64,000 nt of DNA from Paratinospora sagittata (GCA_035771175.1 CM069593.1:43151741-43215740); one strand, 5' to 3'; counted from the stretch's first letter, positions 11,294 to 21,917 are shown. A program made the numbers and translations. Notes: generated from the letters alone by a model not told the origin.

Positions 11294-12588
11294 TCATCCT
11301 AGAAAATTTCAAAATCTATGAATTTTGTTCTCTTATCTACTTTTAGCATTCTTTTGTGAGTGAGTACAACCAATTTTTGTTCGATTATTCTTGTGAGTTG
11401 AAGTGTTGTTGTCACAAGAAGGAGATTGTTATATCCTTAGAGACAAGTGTAATACCCAGAAAAAAAAATCCAGAATTATAACAAAATAGAAAACCTCAAC
11501 TACTAACAAATCATTAAAATAACCAAATCCAAAACAAGCTCTACTATCTTCAGAAAACACAGATTCAACAAACAAAAATGCTTAAAAAAAAAAAAGAAAA
11601 AAAAATTCAAACATGATCCTGAAATCACGCCGACATGTCGCCTGGAATCTCGCCGAGATCTCACCGGAAATCTCGCCGACATCTTGGCTGAAATCACGTC
11701 TCTCTCTCTCTAAAATCAGCGCACCCTCTCTCTCCCTTCTCATCTTGCCGCTGCAACTTATCACCGCCCCTACTCTCTCGCTCTCGCCAGGTTTTTCTCT
11801 CAACCCTCTGCTCGAAACCTGAAACCCATCTCGGCGTTGCTCCTCATCTCGCCGTCGTCGCCCTCTTTTCTCTTCTTCGCCACTAATCTCGCCACCGCCC
11901 TCTTCTCCGCCACTGATCTTGCCACACTCTCTCCCTTCTCTTCGCCGATCTCTCACATCACCTCCGATCTCTCGCCTCCGATCTCTTTCCTCCGATGTCC
12001 CGATCTCTCGATCTCTCGTCCCCTCGCCTTCACTCCCTTCTTCTTCTTCTTCTTCTCCTTCTCCTTTTCCCCATCCTCTTTTCTTTCCCTTTTCTCTCTC
12101 TCTCCTCTGTTTTCTTCCTTCCGCCCTCCTGCAACTCTTTTTATTTATTTTTATTTTTTTTAAGCATTTTTGTTTGTTGAATCTGTGTTTTCTGAAGATA
12201 GTAGAGTTTGTTTTGGATTTGGTTATTTTAATGATTTGTTAGTAGTTGAGGTTTTCTATTTTGTTATAATTCTGGATTTTTTTTTCTGGGTATTACACAA
12301 GTGTCATATACCGTGAGCACCTAAGCAGGACATAATTGTCTTAAAGACATAGAGTTGCACTCTAGCCTCAATCTACGTCATTACTCTACTGAAATAGTAA
12401 TTGATCTAGTTTAACTAGATATAATCTTGTACCTGATACCTTTAAATAGTGAACGGGAGGCGGCTTATTGCTCTAAAAGAGTGGTATTTAAGCGAGACCA
12501 TTGTGACTCCACCACTTAAACTGGAGACTAATCTAGTTGATTATTTTGAAACATATTTTTTAGTGATTATTGCCACCATACAGTCACA
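11294..12588 (+). mobile_element. copia LTR fragment (plus), interrupted
   Basis: It matches the reverse complement of 50285-50735 and ends CCATACAGTCACA at 12588, the LTR terminus, followed by GAACT (the 5-base target duplication seen as AGTTC at 50280-50284). The LTR start is missing. A foldback element sits inside at 11448-12297. In the inverted duplication it is the left-arm counterpart of the LTR at 50285. Confidence 0.85.
11448..12297. mobile_element. Foldback element with ~145 bp terminal inverted repeats
   Basis: The element starts TGTAATACCCAG and ends CTGGGTATTACA. About 145 bases at each end (11448-11593 and 12152-12297) are inverted copies with a single mismatch noticed. It is flanked by (A)CAAG on both sides; the empty site is readable in the LTR copy near 50570. 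The interior is pyrimidine-rich and resembles the start of the gypsy-2 LTR (31900-32300), so it may be LTR-derived rather than a DNA transposon. It has no coding capacity. Confidence 0.85.
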
Positions 12589-12655
12589 GAACTATCTAAA
12601 TTAATTCTACATGCCATTATTGGTTGCTTCAAAAAACACGAAGAACAATGAAATC
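12589..12655 (+). pseudogene. Fragment of the MED26-like gene (intron 12 / exon 13 start)
   Basis: It matches 17183-17240 of gene copy 1: the end of intron 12, the acceptor region TTGGTTGCTTCA and the first bases of exon 13 (ACACGAAGAACAAT), then breaks off. It begins exactly at the copia target duplication. The same fragment lies at 50213-50284 and 56205-56271. Confidence 0.85.
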
Positions 12656-13255
12656 ACGGCCTTAATTAAAAACTAAAGATAGCCTTAATTAAAAACTCTT
12701 GCAGTTATCAACTACATCTTTTCCTCAAGAAATCACGGCCAAAAATAGAAATTGTATGGAATGGTAAGGCACGCCCACGCTCTATCGAACGAACTCAACT
12801 CTGCACGCACTGGATAAATAGAACGCGCCCGCGCCTTAAGCAAAAACCTCTTCTGGATCGTTAACAGTCTTGAGCTCCAAATTTTCTTCAAAATTTATGA
12901 CTTCACTCAAATCATGTTAAGTATTCGATTCCAACCTCATTTTGATTCAATTCTTCGATCTACTTCACAAAATACAAAATATAATCAAAATCTAAGAATT
13001 AAGCATTTTTAAACATTAAAGCACAAGGGAAAGTCACAAGTTATATAGCTATTATACACTCTATCAAGGAGTAATTAAAAGATTCCTCTCTGATGTACTA
13101 AAAGAGTAACATTCTGAAAAGAAAAGCATGCACACATCTTTCTATGACATTATTTGAGATTATTCCCATCATTAGTTGTGAGCTTATATATCCCACAAGA
13201 GCCTTGAAATGTTGTAATTTAAATAAGAACAAAAAAAAGTTTGACATATTTTTAG
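12656..13255 (+). other. Segment X: unassigned sequence in three copies
   Basis: This 600 bp recurs in reverse at 49590-50212 and 55577-56204. Near its left end GAAATCACGGCC occurs twice (12650-12661, 12729-12740) and CCTTAATTAAAAACT occurs twice, which looks like filler at a repair junction. Relative to the other two copies about 27 bases are missing near 13205. No frame or known element was recognised. Confidence 0.6.
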
Positions 13256-14239
13256 CTTGAAAATTTAAGAAGGTGAATAGAAAGCCAATCCGTTTTCATT
13301 AAAGGTGGAAAAGAAAAAAAATATGAGAATTAAAATAATAGCGGTGAGATAAGAAATTTTGCTGGTGGGTTAAGTGGCTTCCACTTTTTAGACATTTTTA
13401 AAATATTTTTTCTCCAAATTACCCTTGTAGGTTTTAAGTTTTATTTTTCATGACTTTTATACATATTTTTGAATGATTTTAAACATTTTGATTATATTAA
13501 AAGGTAAATATATATCTAATTTTTATTTATTAAAAATTATTTTATTTTAATGATAATCACATGCAGCGCACATCTATTTGTGCTAGTTATAATTAATATA
13601 AATAAATTCTTTTCTTTTCACTATTTCTTTAAAAAAATTCATTCAAAACAATCTCTCTCTCTTTTTTGTTTAAATGTAAAAGTATACATTCAAAAAGTAT
13701 ATATTACTATTAAATATCATTAAATTATCTTAAATCATGTATTTACATATAATTTAAGACAATCTAATAATATATAAAAATGATGTATACAATTTAGACT
13801 ATAATTTAAGTATCAATCAAACATTATTCTTTGTTTTTTCCTTCCTCTCCCTTCTACTTTCACATATTATTTTAGGACTATATGGATAAAAACATTTGTT
13901 AAATAAGGTGGTTGCGGAGGACAATATCAAAAACATAAAACGAAGGTGGGCCAGAACTGTTGAGTTGGACAACCTGAACAAGGAAAACGTGGCGCTCTCA
14001 TAACGTGGGAGTACGGAAAATCCAAATACCGTGGAACATAAGAGCATTCTCAGTTTTCAATTTTGAGAAAAGTATTAGAATCCGCTGTAGCGTCTCTTCA
14101 TTAACGTGTGCCTGGCGCCTTCTTTCCTTCTCTGTTGCTCAGTAGTTCGTTCACCTTCTCTCTCTCTCTCTAATGCTCTGTCTCTCTCTCAAAAGCTGTT
14201 CTTCTTCTTAGCTTCTAAAACTCGATTCTCGCCGGAAAA
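13256..14239 (+). other. AT-rich upstream region of the KTF1-like exon
   Basis: Single-copy in this window: it is absent from the right arm, where the corresponding point (49590) is a deletion junction. It holds AT-rich intergenic DNA and then, from about 14090, C/T-rich sequence before the ATG at 14240, plausible as promoter and 5' leader. I see no TATA box that I would defend. Confidence 0.5.
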
Positions 14240-14417
14240 ATGGCTTTGAAAGGTAAAGAAGTAGCGACGAAAGCGCCGGCCGGAAAGAGGAAAAAAGAAA
14301 CTGCGGGGAAGTCCAGTGGCCGGAAGCGGAGAAACCCCGGCGTTCTTCAATTTTTCGATGTCGCTGCAGATGTCCACGAAGAGGACGATGAAAGCGACGA
14401 GAACGTCGCCGATCAAG
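14240..14417 (+). pseudogene. First exon resembling KTF1/SPT5-like N terminus
   Basis: The ATG opens a lysine-rich start (MALKGKEV), a basic stretch (SGRKRRNPG), the motif VLQFFDVAADV and an acidic tail (EEDDESDEN). The exon ends at a good donor (CAAG/GTGATAG) in phase 1. Plant KTF1 (RDM3, an SPT5-like protein acting in RNA-directed DNA methylation) and SPT5 have a basic start, an LQFF-type motif and an acidic region here; that match is from memory of the family. No further exon follows: the promoter of the MED26-like gene begins within 250 bases. I read it as a stranded first exon, though splicing into the next gene cannot be excluded. Confidence 0.5.
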
Positions 14418-14649
14418 GTGATAGAAATAAAGGCTTCAGCTATTTTTTTTGTTGTACATAAGTTTGGAAATTCGATAATGCAAGAAAAGAAAAGCCCAAA
14501 CCATTTCCATGTGAAACCATTTCCATGTGAAACCCAAGCCCAGTTAGCTATGTAGAGCGCACTTGACAGTTGAAAACGTACACGGCAAGTTATTCAAGTT
14601 ATTGAGGAAGGTTGTAGTTTTTAACCGTTATCACATTTATTTTTTTAAC

Positions 14650-14656
14650 TATAAAT
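14650..14656 (+). promoter_or_regulatory. Candidate TATA box of MED26-like copy 1
   Basis: TATAAAT lies about 190 bases before the start codon and is conserved in gene copy 2 (minus strand near 49350). The C/T-rich leader begins about 55 bases later, which fits a start site around 14680-14690. Confidence 0.5.
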
Positions 14657-14728
14657 GATTAGGTGAGTAGAGGTAATTGAGTATTATCATCGATTAGTTA
14701 CAAATCTGCTCTTCCTTCCATTCCTTGC

Positions 14729-14760
14729 TTTCTCTCTTTCTCTCTTTCTCTCTTTCTCTG
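14729..14760 (+). repeat. (TTTCTCTC)n microsatellite in the 5' leader
   Basis: A TTTCTCTC unit repeats about four times, ending at TCTGATCTC. The same length is seen in gene copy 2 at 49240-49272. C/T-rich leaders are common in plant 5' UTRs. Confidence 0.85.
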
Positions 14761-14838
14761 ATCTCTGCTCTCTTCATCACCAAACCCATCTTCTTCAATT
14801 AATAATCAACACATTTTTACCTGAGGAGAATTAATATC

Positions 14839-17765
14839 ATGAATCCAGATATTTTCACCATCCAATATCTTCTCTCTAATCATCTTCAGGTTTAAAATTT
14901 TAAACCCTAACCCTATAAACCCTAAACTCTTTTAACTTTTGTGTCATTTAACTTCTTTTATTTCTTGGATTAATAAAATATTATAGTTGGCAACTAAATG
15001 ATTATCGTTGTTGTAATGGTTATTTGCATTAAATATTGCAGTCTGAAACAAAGTTGGTAGAATTATTACGAAAGCTTGAAAAGATGGAAGTCTCCAAGCA
15101 ATATCTACAGGTTTTAATCCTTGTCGACATTAGTTTATTGGTGGTATTGAAAATAGTAAAATAGAGAAATCTCTAGTGAAAAACTAAGAGACTTGGTGAA
15201 AAGTTTAGTTAGTTAAAATACATAAATTTATCTCTACAGGAAACTACAATTGGACGTACTGTTGATTATATCAAATGTACATCCAAATCGAAACAAGTTC
15301 GTTACCTTGCCAGCAATATCATCAAGTAAATATATGCAAAATTCTACCAATATCTCTCTATTATTTTAGTTCCAAGTTAATTAGTTACTACATATGCATG
15401 CAATCATGTTTATCTTAGTTTGATTCAAAATAATTAATTATTTTCCCTTGAATTTGAAATATCAGTGGATGGTGCAAAATGCTATATGAGAGAGTAGTGA
15501 ACGTTAGTGCTGCTGCCACTACTACTAATAATGATCAACCTGGTAAGTACAAAATATAATCACTGAACACTTATTTAACAGTTTTAGCTAGTTAGCATTA
15601 ATTTGTCTACCTGATGGCAAACTAGGAAAAGGAAATTCCAATACCACGAAAGTTACTGAACCAAAGTCACAGAAGAACAGGGCATTCATCATTAGGAATT
15701 CTATTCTTTCTATTAAGCAAGTAAGTATTAATTAAATAGAGGATGGGTATTAATTAACTAAACACCCATCTCACTATCATCCCCACAATTTGTAGGCAAA
15801 GTCCACTGATGAAAACTTCACTGGGCTGAAATTTGAGAATTCCAAAACAAAATCTCAAGAGGGGCATCAAAACCATAATTCTCACTTGGATGATCAGGTA
15901 CAAATATATATATTATTTAATAGCTCTACCTAATTAGCATTAACATATTGAATTCTATTTCTACATCTCAGAATACCCAGAAGGAAAAGGAGCATTCTGT
16001 TGTGTCAACTGTGCAAGAATTTGCTTTCAAGCACATTGCTACTACTTCAAAAAGGAGGATATTTGCCATCAGAAATACCAAGACCTCTAGTACTCTTCCT
16101 ACTAAGCAAGTAAGCATTAATTAAGTAAAGAATGAAGTATAATTAGTATGAGCTCGTTTATTAAGTATTACTTATATAAATGAAAGTTCAAATTCATCTA
16201 ATGATCATCCCCAAAATTTGTAGGAAACCAAGTGCACTGATGGATTCGAATATGAGAATTCCAAAAGAAAATCTCAAGAGGGCCATCACACATTGACAGC
16301 TGCAGCAAATGGTTAGTTTGTCTTCTTTTGACTTTCTTCACTTGGTAAAGTTTAATTCAATACTCTATATATTATGCATTAGAGTATTGACATATTCTTA
16401 CTTTATGTACATATACAGCAAAGAAACAAAAAATCAATGAGGCCACTGAACTGCAAGCAGAACTCCCAAAGGAGACTGTCATTCAAGAAGATGTACAAAA
16501 GAAACCCGAAGGCCATATCAATCATGTAGACTTGGAGTGCCAGAAGAAAGAAGACATTCTGTCCTTGAAGAATATTCTCTCCAACCATCATTTGCAGGTT
16601 TTTTTTCTTTTTGAACAAAGTAATATAGATGCCACTCTTAATCATTATATTTCGTGTCTATAATACATTTCTAATGTTGTATGATTTCTTTACATGTAAT
16701 ATATGGTTGGTGGTTGGTTGTTTTTGTTTAAATTATTGCAGACTGAACCAGAAGCGTTGGAATCACTGAGAAAGCTTCAAAAGATAGTAGACTCCAAGCA
16801 AATTCTTGAGGTTTTCGTCTATTCCTTAAAACTAATTGAAAGCAGTTTAACAGATAGGTCAGTTATATATATAATTTTTCCTCAGGAAACTATGATTGGG
16901 TACACTGTAAATTCTATCAGAAAGACGTCCAAATCGAAGAAACTCCGTCACTTTTCCAACAATCTCATCAAGTATGGAATTAGTAAACTTCCAAGTAACA
17001 CTTTCTTCTTGATAAACTTTGAAATTTATGAATCTATAATTATAATTTACATTTAATTTGCAGGGAGTGGAAAAAACTAGTAGACAAATGGTTGGAGTTG
17101 GAGGCTTCTGCAACCACAGGAGGTAACAGTGACTCAAACATGTTGCTTTTCTTTCAACCTTCTACCTTGTCTTAACATTGAACTATCTAAATTAATTCTA
17201 CATACCATTATTGGTTGCTTCAGATAACACGAAGAACAATCAAATAGAGTTGCAGAAACATGTGTCTTGCTTCAGTGTCCCAATTCCTGATAAACAAGTA
17301 AGTATATATTATAATGATTACAGTTAATCTCTCTTATTTTTAGTCCAAACACTACCATATACATTCTATCCATCACTCAAATCCCTCTCCCCAATATGAT
17401 GATTTAGGATGAACACGACGATGATGAGAACTTAATTCTACAGAAGATTGAAGGTTCCAAGAGGAAATTATATGAAGATTATCAAAAAGCTGAAAATGGT
17501 AATTACTACCTGCCCTTCATGTTTCTTCTTCCTCCACATTTTCCTTCTCACTTTATAAATCTTTTGGAGTCAATCTAATGGGTACTTATGGCACACAGCA
17601 AAGAAGCAAAGGAGTGTAAAGTTCTTTGATTTCCATGAACTCCTAGAAAAGAAGAACTCTAATCAAGACAAAGCTCCCGACACAAGACCACGAATCCGGT
17701 ACCATCCTCGACCGTATCGAAGGAAAATAAGAGTTAATATGCAACCATGCATAAAAATGTGGTGA
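14839..17765 (+). CDS. MED26-like protein with two TFIIS-N (LW) domains, copy 1
   Basis: Fifteen exons: 14839-14889, 15042-15110, 15240-15325, 15466-15542, 15626-15720, 15796-15897, 15972-16109, 16224-16311, 16419-16597, 16742-16810, 16886-16971, 17064-17122, 17224-17297, 17408-17498, 17599-17765. All introns are GT-AG; the sum is 1431 bases, 476 residues plus TGA. Domain 1 (about residues 5-85; ETTIGRTVDYIK, RYLASNII) and domain 2 (about 285-365; ETMIGYTVNSIRK, EWKKLVDKW) match the four-helix TFIIS N-terminal/LW fold of plant Mediator subunit 26-like proteins, which bind elongation and initiation factors in the nucleus. Each half ends in SKRK...AKKQ, as in plant MED26 C termini. Exon pairs 2-3 and 10-11 have identical sizes (69, 86), so the gene is an internal duplication. 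The ATG is chosen because it follows the C/T-rich leader and gives the shortest complete first helix. Family well supported; partner binding untested. Confidence 0.85.
14902..14925 (+). promoter_or_regulatory. Paired telobox motifs in intron 1
   Basis: AAACCCTAA occurs at 14902-14910 and again at 14917-14925, just inside intron 1. Teloboxes near plant gene starts bind telomere-repeat-binding factors and are associated with growth-related expression or Polycomb recruitment; any role here is inferred. Both are retained in gene copy 2 (near 49075-49100). Confidence 0.6.
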
Positions 17766-17865
17766 CAAGTTTTTTTCAGTCAAATGTTGGTTTACATGGA
17801 TATGGAAGGAACTGCACATACAGTTGTGTATTATGAACATTTTGTAAAACATTGTTTGCTAATGA

Positions 17866-17871
17866 AATAAA
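17866..17871 (+). terminator. Polyadenylation signal of copy 1
   Basis: AATAAA lies 100 bases after the stop codon, followed by a T-rich stretch. The mirror signal for copy 2 is at 46109-46114. Confidence 0.65.
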
Positions 17872-19157
17872 TGCAATTATTTTTTTTAAGATCTATTGAT
17901 TTATAATCACCCTTTTTTTTTAAATCTGCATGTTTATGCTTAACCATGACAAATGTAAAGAAGGCATTTGTCAAATATATCCTAAAGAACTAAACTCAAC
18001 TAACTTAACAAAACCTTTTTCCTAATTACATGGATATATTCATGTCATAGTTGCTTAGAAGCCAATCTAAACCCCAAAGGGAAGTATAGTCTTGACTCAA
18101 CTTCTCTCAAAAGACAAACAGCAGGCATTCCATTCACACAAACTGAACATGGTTAAACCAGGGAGTTTTTGTTTGTGTACAGCACATGTTAATTAACAAG
18201 ATTTCAGTCAATCAGGGATGATTTAAAAAGAAACCCAAACTATAAGACAAATTGGGTTTATTGAGAAAGACAAATGCTAAACGTACGTGGCCTCCAATGA
18301 AATTCTCACCACAAATTATATAACTAGTGAGGTGGCTTTTGAGGTGGCCTAGTTTTGTTGGTTACGTTGAAAAGTTCAAAAATTTTCAACCCACTACGGG
18401 TAGTTAATGCCAAACGTAAAGTGCGACGCTAAAGGCTTTCTTTTTGCTAAAAAATTATTTTTATTTTTATTTTTTAACAAAAAAAATGATTTTAGTATTA
18501 CATTATAAAATTACTTTCTTATTTGTATAAAAATAATTTTATTACTTAATAAAAATTAATTATCTTATTATTAATAAAAAAAATTGTTTTTGATCAAAAA
18601 TAATGTCATTGTCTTAATAAAATAATTTTAATTCTAATAAAAATTAATTTTAATATTTTAATAAAATTACTTTTAATAATTAAAAATATTATTTTTATAA
18701 AATAACAAGTTTATATTACTATCGCTTAAAAATAATATTATTCCTCTAATAAAAGTAATTTTATTACTTTAGAAAAATACTTTTATTATTTTAAATAAAA
18801 ATTAATTAAATTATTTTTATTTATAATAAAAATAATTTATCATCAAAGGTTGTGTTTTTCATACTTTAGTGAGGCACATATTTTCTACAGTGAATACTTA
18901 AAACAAATTCATAAAAAAAATTAGAAATATCAACGAGGATGCACTGCTATGTCCAAATAACACTAAAGAAAAAAACAAGAACTCATTTCTATTAATCAAC
19001 CTAAAACAATGTTCCATTACATAATTAAATACATAAAAACTTTATAATTCAACATGCAAACAAAAAAGGTCTACCATCTCAATTTGAAAACCACTTCTCC
19101 AAGGCACCTCACATCACATCGCCTTCTTTGTTACTACCATGTCTTTTCCATCATAAG
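17872..19157 (-). other. Gene 3' flank and MULE distal region with AT-rich tract
   Basis: No gene. After the poly(A) signal the sequence matches 44760-46108 in reverse. 18290-18440 contains short inverted motifs (ACTACGGGTAGT; GCGACGCTAAAGGC), and 18440-18850 is almost pure A/T with many TAAAATTATTTT-type palindromes. The right-arm and middle copies of the A/T tract (44950-45540, 30225-30790) carry about 150 extra bases. The outer MULE terminus lies somewhere here but I could not fix it. Confidence 0.65.
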
Positions 19158-19210
19158 TGTAATACTCTGTATTTCACAAAAAAAAAAAAAAAAAATTACT
19201 ATTTGGGCAA

Positions 19211-19414
19211 CGCCCGAACGTTCAGGCGCAATGCCAGAACGTTCAGGCGCAATGCCAGAACGTTCAGGCGCAATGCCAGAACGTTCAGGCGAATGCCAGA
19301 ACGTTCAGGCGCAATGCCAGAACGTTCAGGCGCATGCCAGAACGTTCAGGCGCATGCCAGAACGTTCAGGCGCATACCAGAACGTTCAGGCGCCTGCCAG
19401 AACGTTCAAGCGCC
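19211..19414 (+). repeat. Ten tandem copies of a 20-21 bp AACGTT unit in U3
   Basis: The unit ATGCCAGAACGTTCAGGCGC repeats ten times with small changes. Each unit holds the palindrome AACGTT. The array ends ten bases before the LTR TATA box. Other members of the family have GAAGTCCAGGC in place of GAACGTTCAGGC. Confidence 0.95.
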
Positions 19415-19423
19415 AAAAATCTC

Positions 19424-19430
19424 TATATAA
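19424..19430 (+). promoter_or_regulatory. LTR TATA box
   Basis: TATATAA directly follows the tandem array. The equivalent CTATATAAACC is present in the gypsy-1 LTRs at about 58262 and 61502, marking the U3/R promoter. Confidence 0.75.
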
Positions 19431-20506
19431 GGAACCCTCCTCATTCTCATTTCTCACACCAAAATCACTCTCCTTATGATTTTCCTTCTCTTTCCACTCC
19501 TTCTAAGTTTTTAGTTTTTGAGACTCTCTGATCGAGACTCTCGGTACGGTGCGACGAAGTTCTGTTCGGAGGAAAGCGCCAGATCGGAAAGAAGAAGTTT
19601 TTATCTGAAGGTGGGGAACGAAACATAGGTTTGCGTGTTTCATAATTTTTATTAAAGTTTACATTCAATTATTATTATGTCTACTATTCATTTACATTGC
19701 ATTATGTCAATAATGTTTATGACCTGAATGTCCTAACTTTGCACGTCGTGATACCGACCCTGACAAGGATCACCAGACGTTGCCAAAGTCAGTCTAAATG
19801 TCAAGAAAAGACCAGACCAGTAGACTAGACTAGTTCACGCATTGGCATCATACATATCACCACCTAGGGACGTATATGGTTTATGACTCATAGAATAGTT
19901 AGAAGCATTGCTCACTATTCATATTATTTCTCTGGAGAGGGACGTACATGAGAACTCGGCTATGCCGGGGAGGGACGTCAGTACGTGAATCCAGAGCATC
20001 GTTCCTGAGGAGGGACGTACAGTGAGAACCTGGCTACGCCCGGGGAAGGACACCTGTACGTGAACTCAGGCGATGTACGCTCATCAAACCATTAATACGT
20101 GACAGTGTCATGCATACATACATATTGATTGATTATGATCCTTACATGTGTATTTAAGATATTTGATATTGAAGTATGCTTTATTAATTGTTATACTCAT
20201 GCACTATTTACCTACTGAGCGCGTTAAGCTCACTCCATTATTATCCAATCTTTCACAGGAAATTAAGGTGGACTGGGTGCAGGTTATGGGACCCACATTT
20301 TGTACCCTTTGTATGATTCATTGGGGATTTTGGGAGTATGTTCCCTTGACCATCTTATGTACAAAAGTATTCTGAATTAAATGAAATCAGATTTGTACTG
20401 TATATTGAATTTTCGCTGCGCACTCTGTTATTACCATTGTGATTATTCCAAATGCACGCCCCGTCCGGGTACTGCCGGTTTAGGCGCGTCCAGGCGGGGT
20501 GTTACA

Positions 20507-20979
20507 CGTGGGCATTGTAAAATGCTCGTAATTTATAATATGTTAACTCGATCAACACATGTAGATGAGAAAATCATAATTACAATCTACAAACCGTAAT
20601 ACCTCGGAGCTACCAACATTATGCGTCAAGTCTAGAAAAGAAGAGTAATGAAAGTTATAGATGCCTTGGTTGCACGATTGTGATTGATATGAAACTTGTG
20701 AAGATACCATCATATCCTGTATTGAAATAAGGTTGTCAAAACTTTGAGCCAAATAAGTGAATTAATTCGTGAGTATTTTAATTACCAAATGACTTGATGC
20801 TATATTGGTGACTTCATGATTGTCACTTTACTAAAGTTGATGAAGATCCTAAAAATTGTTCCATCTACTATTATTTTGTATAAATAAATAAATAATAAAA
20901 GTAAAGCATGTCAAATAAATGTCATAAAGCACAAATAATTGCTATAAAATATTTTTTGAACATAATAATGTTACAATTA
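20507..20979 (-). other. MULE 3' untranslated region
   Basis: Non-coding continuation of the MULE tract, matching 29405-29910 and 44161-44640 in reverse. It contains TAAATAAATAAATAATAAAA-type A/T runs. Confidence 0.65.
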
Positions 20980-21840
20980 TTAAAAAAAAAAACAATTAAC
21001 TGTCTTTTTCTTGAATAATGAAATTTCCCAAAGGCTTTCAAACTCTTCAATCTCCAAAGATTCATACACCACATTTTTCGATAACATGTTCACGCTCTTT
21101 GTAACCACATAGTTTTCTGGCACCTTCTTCATTATGTGCCAAAAGCATACGCGATGTTTAGCTTTTGGGAAAGCTCTGGATATCGTTGCTTGGATTGAAG
21201 GACATTGATCAGTGATAAAGGCATTAGGCACTCTCCCTGACATACAAGTTAGCCAAGTAGTAAAAAGACACTTATAACTATTAATTGTCTCACTTGAAAG
21301 TGAGTGACACCCTAATAACACAGATTGATCATGATGATTAACTTCAACAAATAAAGCAAATGACATGTCATATTTGTTTGTTAAATATGTGGTGTCAAAT
21401 GAAATAACATTCCCAAAGTAATGATAGGAGGCCCTTGACCTTGCATGAACCCAAAAAACATGTCTTAAATGACCTTCATCATCTATATCCATCACATGAA
21501 AGAAATTGGAATTTCTCTTTTGATTATGCACAAAGTATAAACGTATTGCCTCTCCATTACCAACACCAAGTTTTAATCTCCCGACTTTTTCTACATAATT
21601 CCTTGCATCCTTCTCCCCCAAATTTAATGTTCTTGTAACCTCCAACTCTCTTAGCAAAGGTAAGATATGACTTTGAAAGCGAGATTTCTATTTCATCATT
21701 TACCTCAAGTTGTTTCATAACCCGATGATTCAACATTCGGCTGCTTCGAAAAAATCTTGTCTTTCGCGAGCTAACCAAATGATTGTGTTCAAGGTTCACA
21801 CTTATCAAGTGCCACAAACCATATCTGACATGAGCCTAAC
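20980..21840 (-). pseudogene. MULE transposase, FAR1-like, broken (left copy)
   Basis: Minus-strand translation: VNLEHNHLVSSRKT (end of the FAR1-type zinc region), then FHVMDIDDEGHLRHVFWV, VISFDTTYLTNKYDMSFALF (first catalytic D), NAFITDQCPSIQ (second D) and HRVCFWHIMKKVP. This is the MULE transposase core shared by FHY3/FAR1 proteins. A frameshift near 21600-21660 splits it. The frame ends shortly after EEFESLW, so the C-terminal part with the catalytic E and SWIM finger is missing in every copy here. LTR-3 cuts it from its DNA-binding domain at 21918. Confidence 0.88.
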
Positions 21841-21917
21841 AGTTATTTGAGCTTTACAATTACACTTTGATGTAATTGTGTTTATGTACTTGTTCTTATG
21901 CTTTTGATCACATTTAC

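Larger units (their letters stand above)
19158..20506 (+). mobile_element. Solo LTR of a gypsy-1 relative inside the MULE
   Basis: It starts TGTAATACTCTG and ends GGTGTTACA. The uninterrupted site can be read in both other MULE copies (about 29910 and 44650, where CGTGGGC joins TCCATCA). No clean target duplication remains. It carries tandem repeats, a TATA box and the same R/U5 sequence as 61332-62817. It is present only in the left arm, so it inserted after the duplication. Confidence 0.88.

Noticed and set aside
14240..14461. Treating 14240-14461 as a complete 73-residue gene
   Set aside because: The frame runs past a strong splice donor at 14418 into intron-like T-rich sequence, so the exon end at 14417 is the better reading.
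16703..17056. 117-residue frame through the second TFIIS-N domain
   Set aside because: It reads through intron 10 without splicing. The spliced exons 10-12 give the proper domain.
19211..19414. Possible CRISPR-like array
   Set aside because: Units are contiguous without unique spacers and lie in an LTR before a TATA box in a plant genome.
19054..19479. 141-residue frame with repeated PERSGA motifs
   Set aside because: It is the U3 tandem array of the solo LTR read in frame, not a repeat protein gene.
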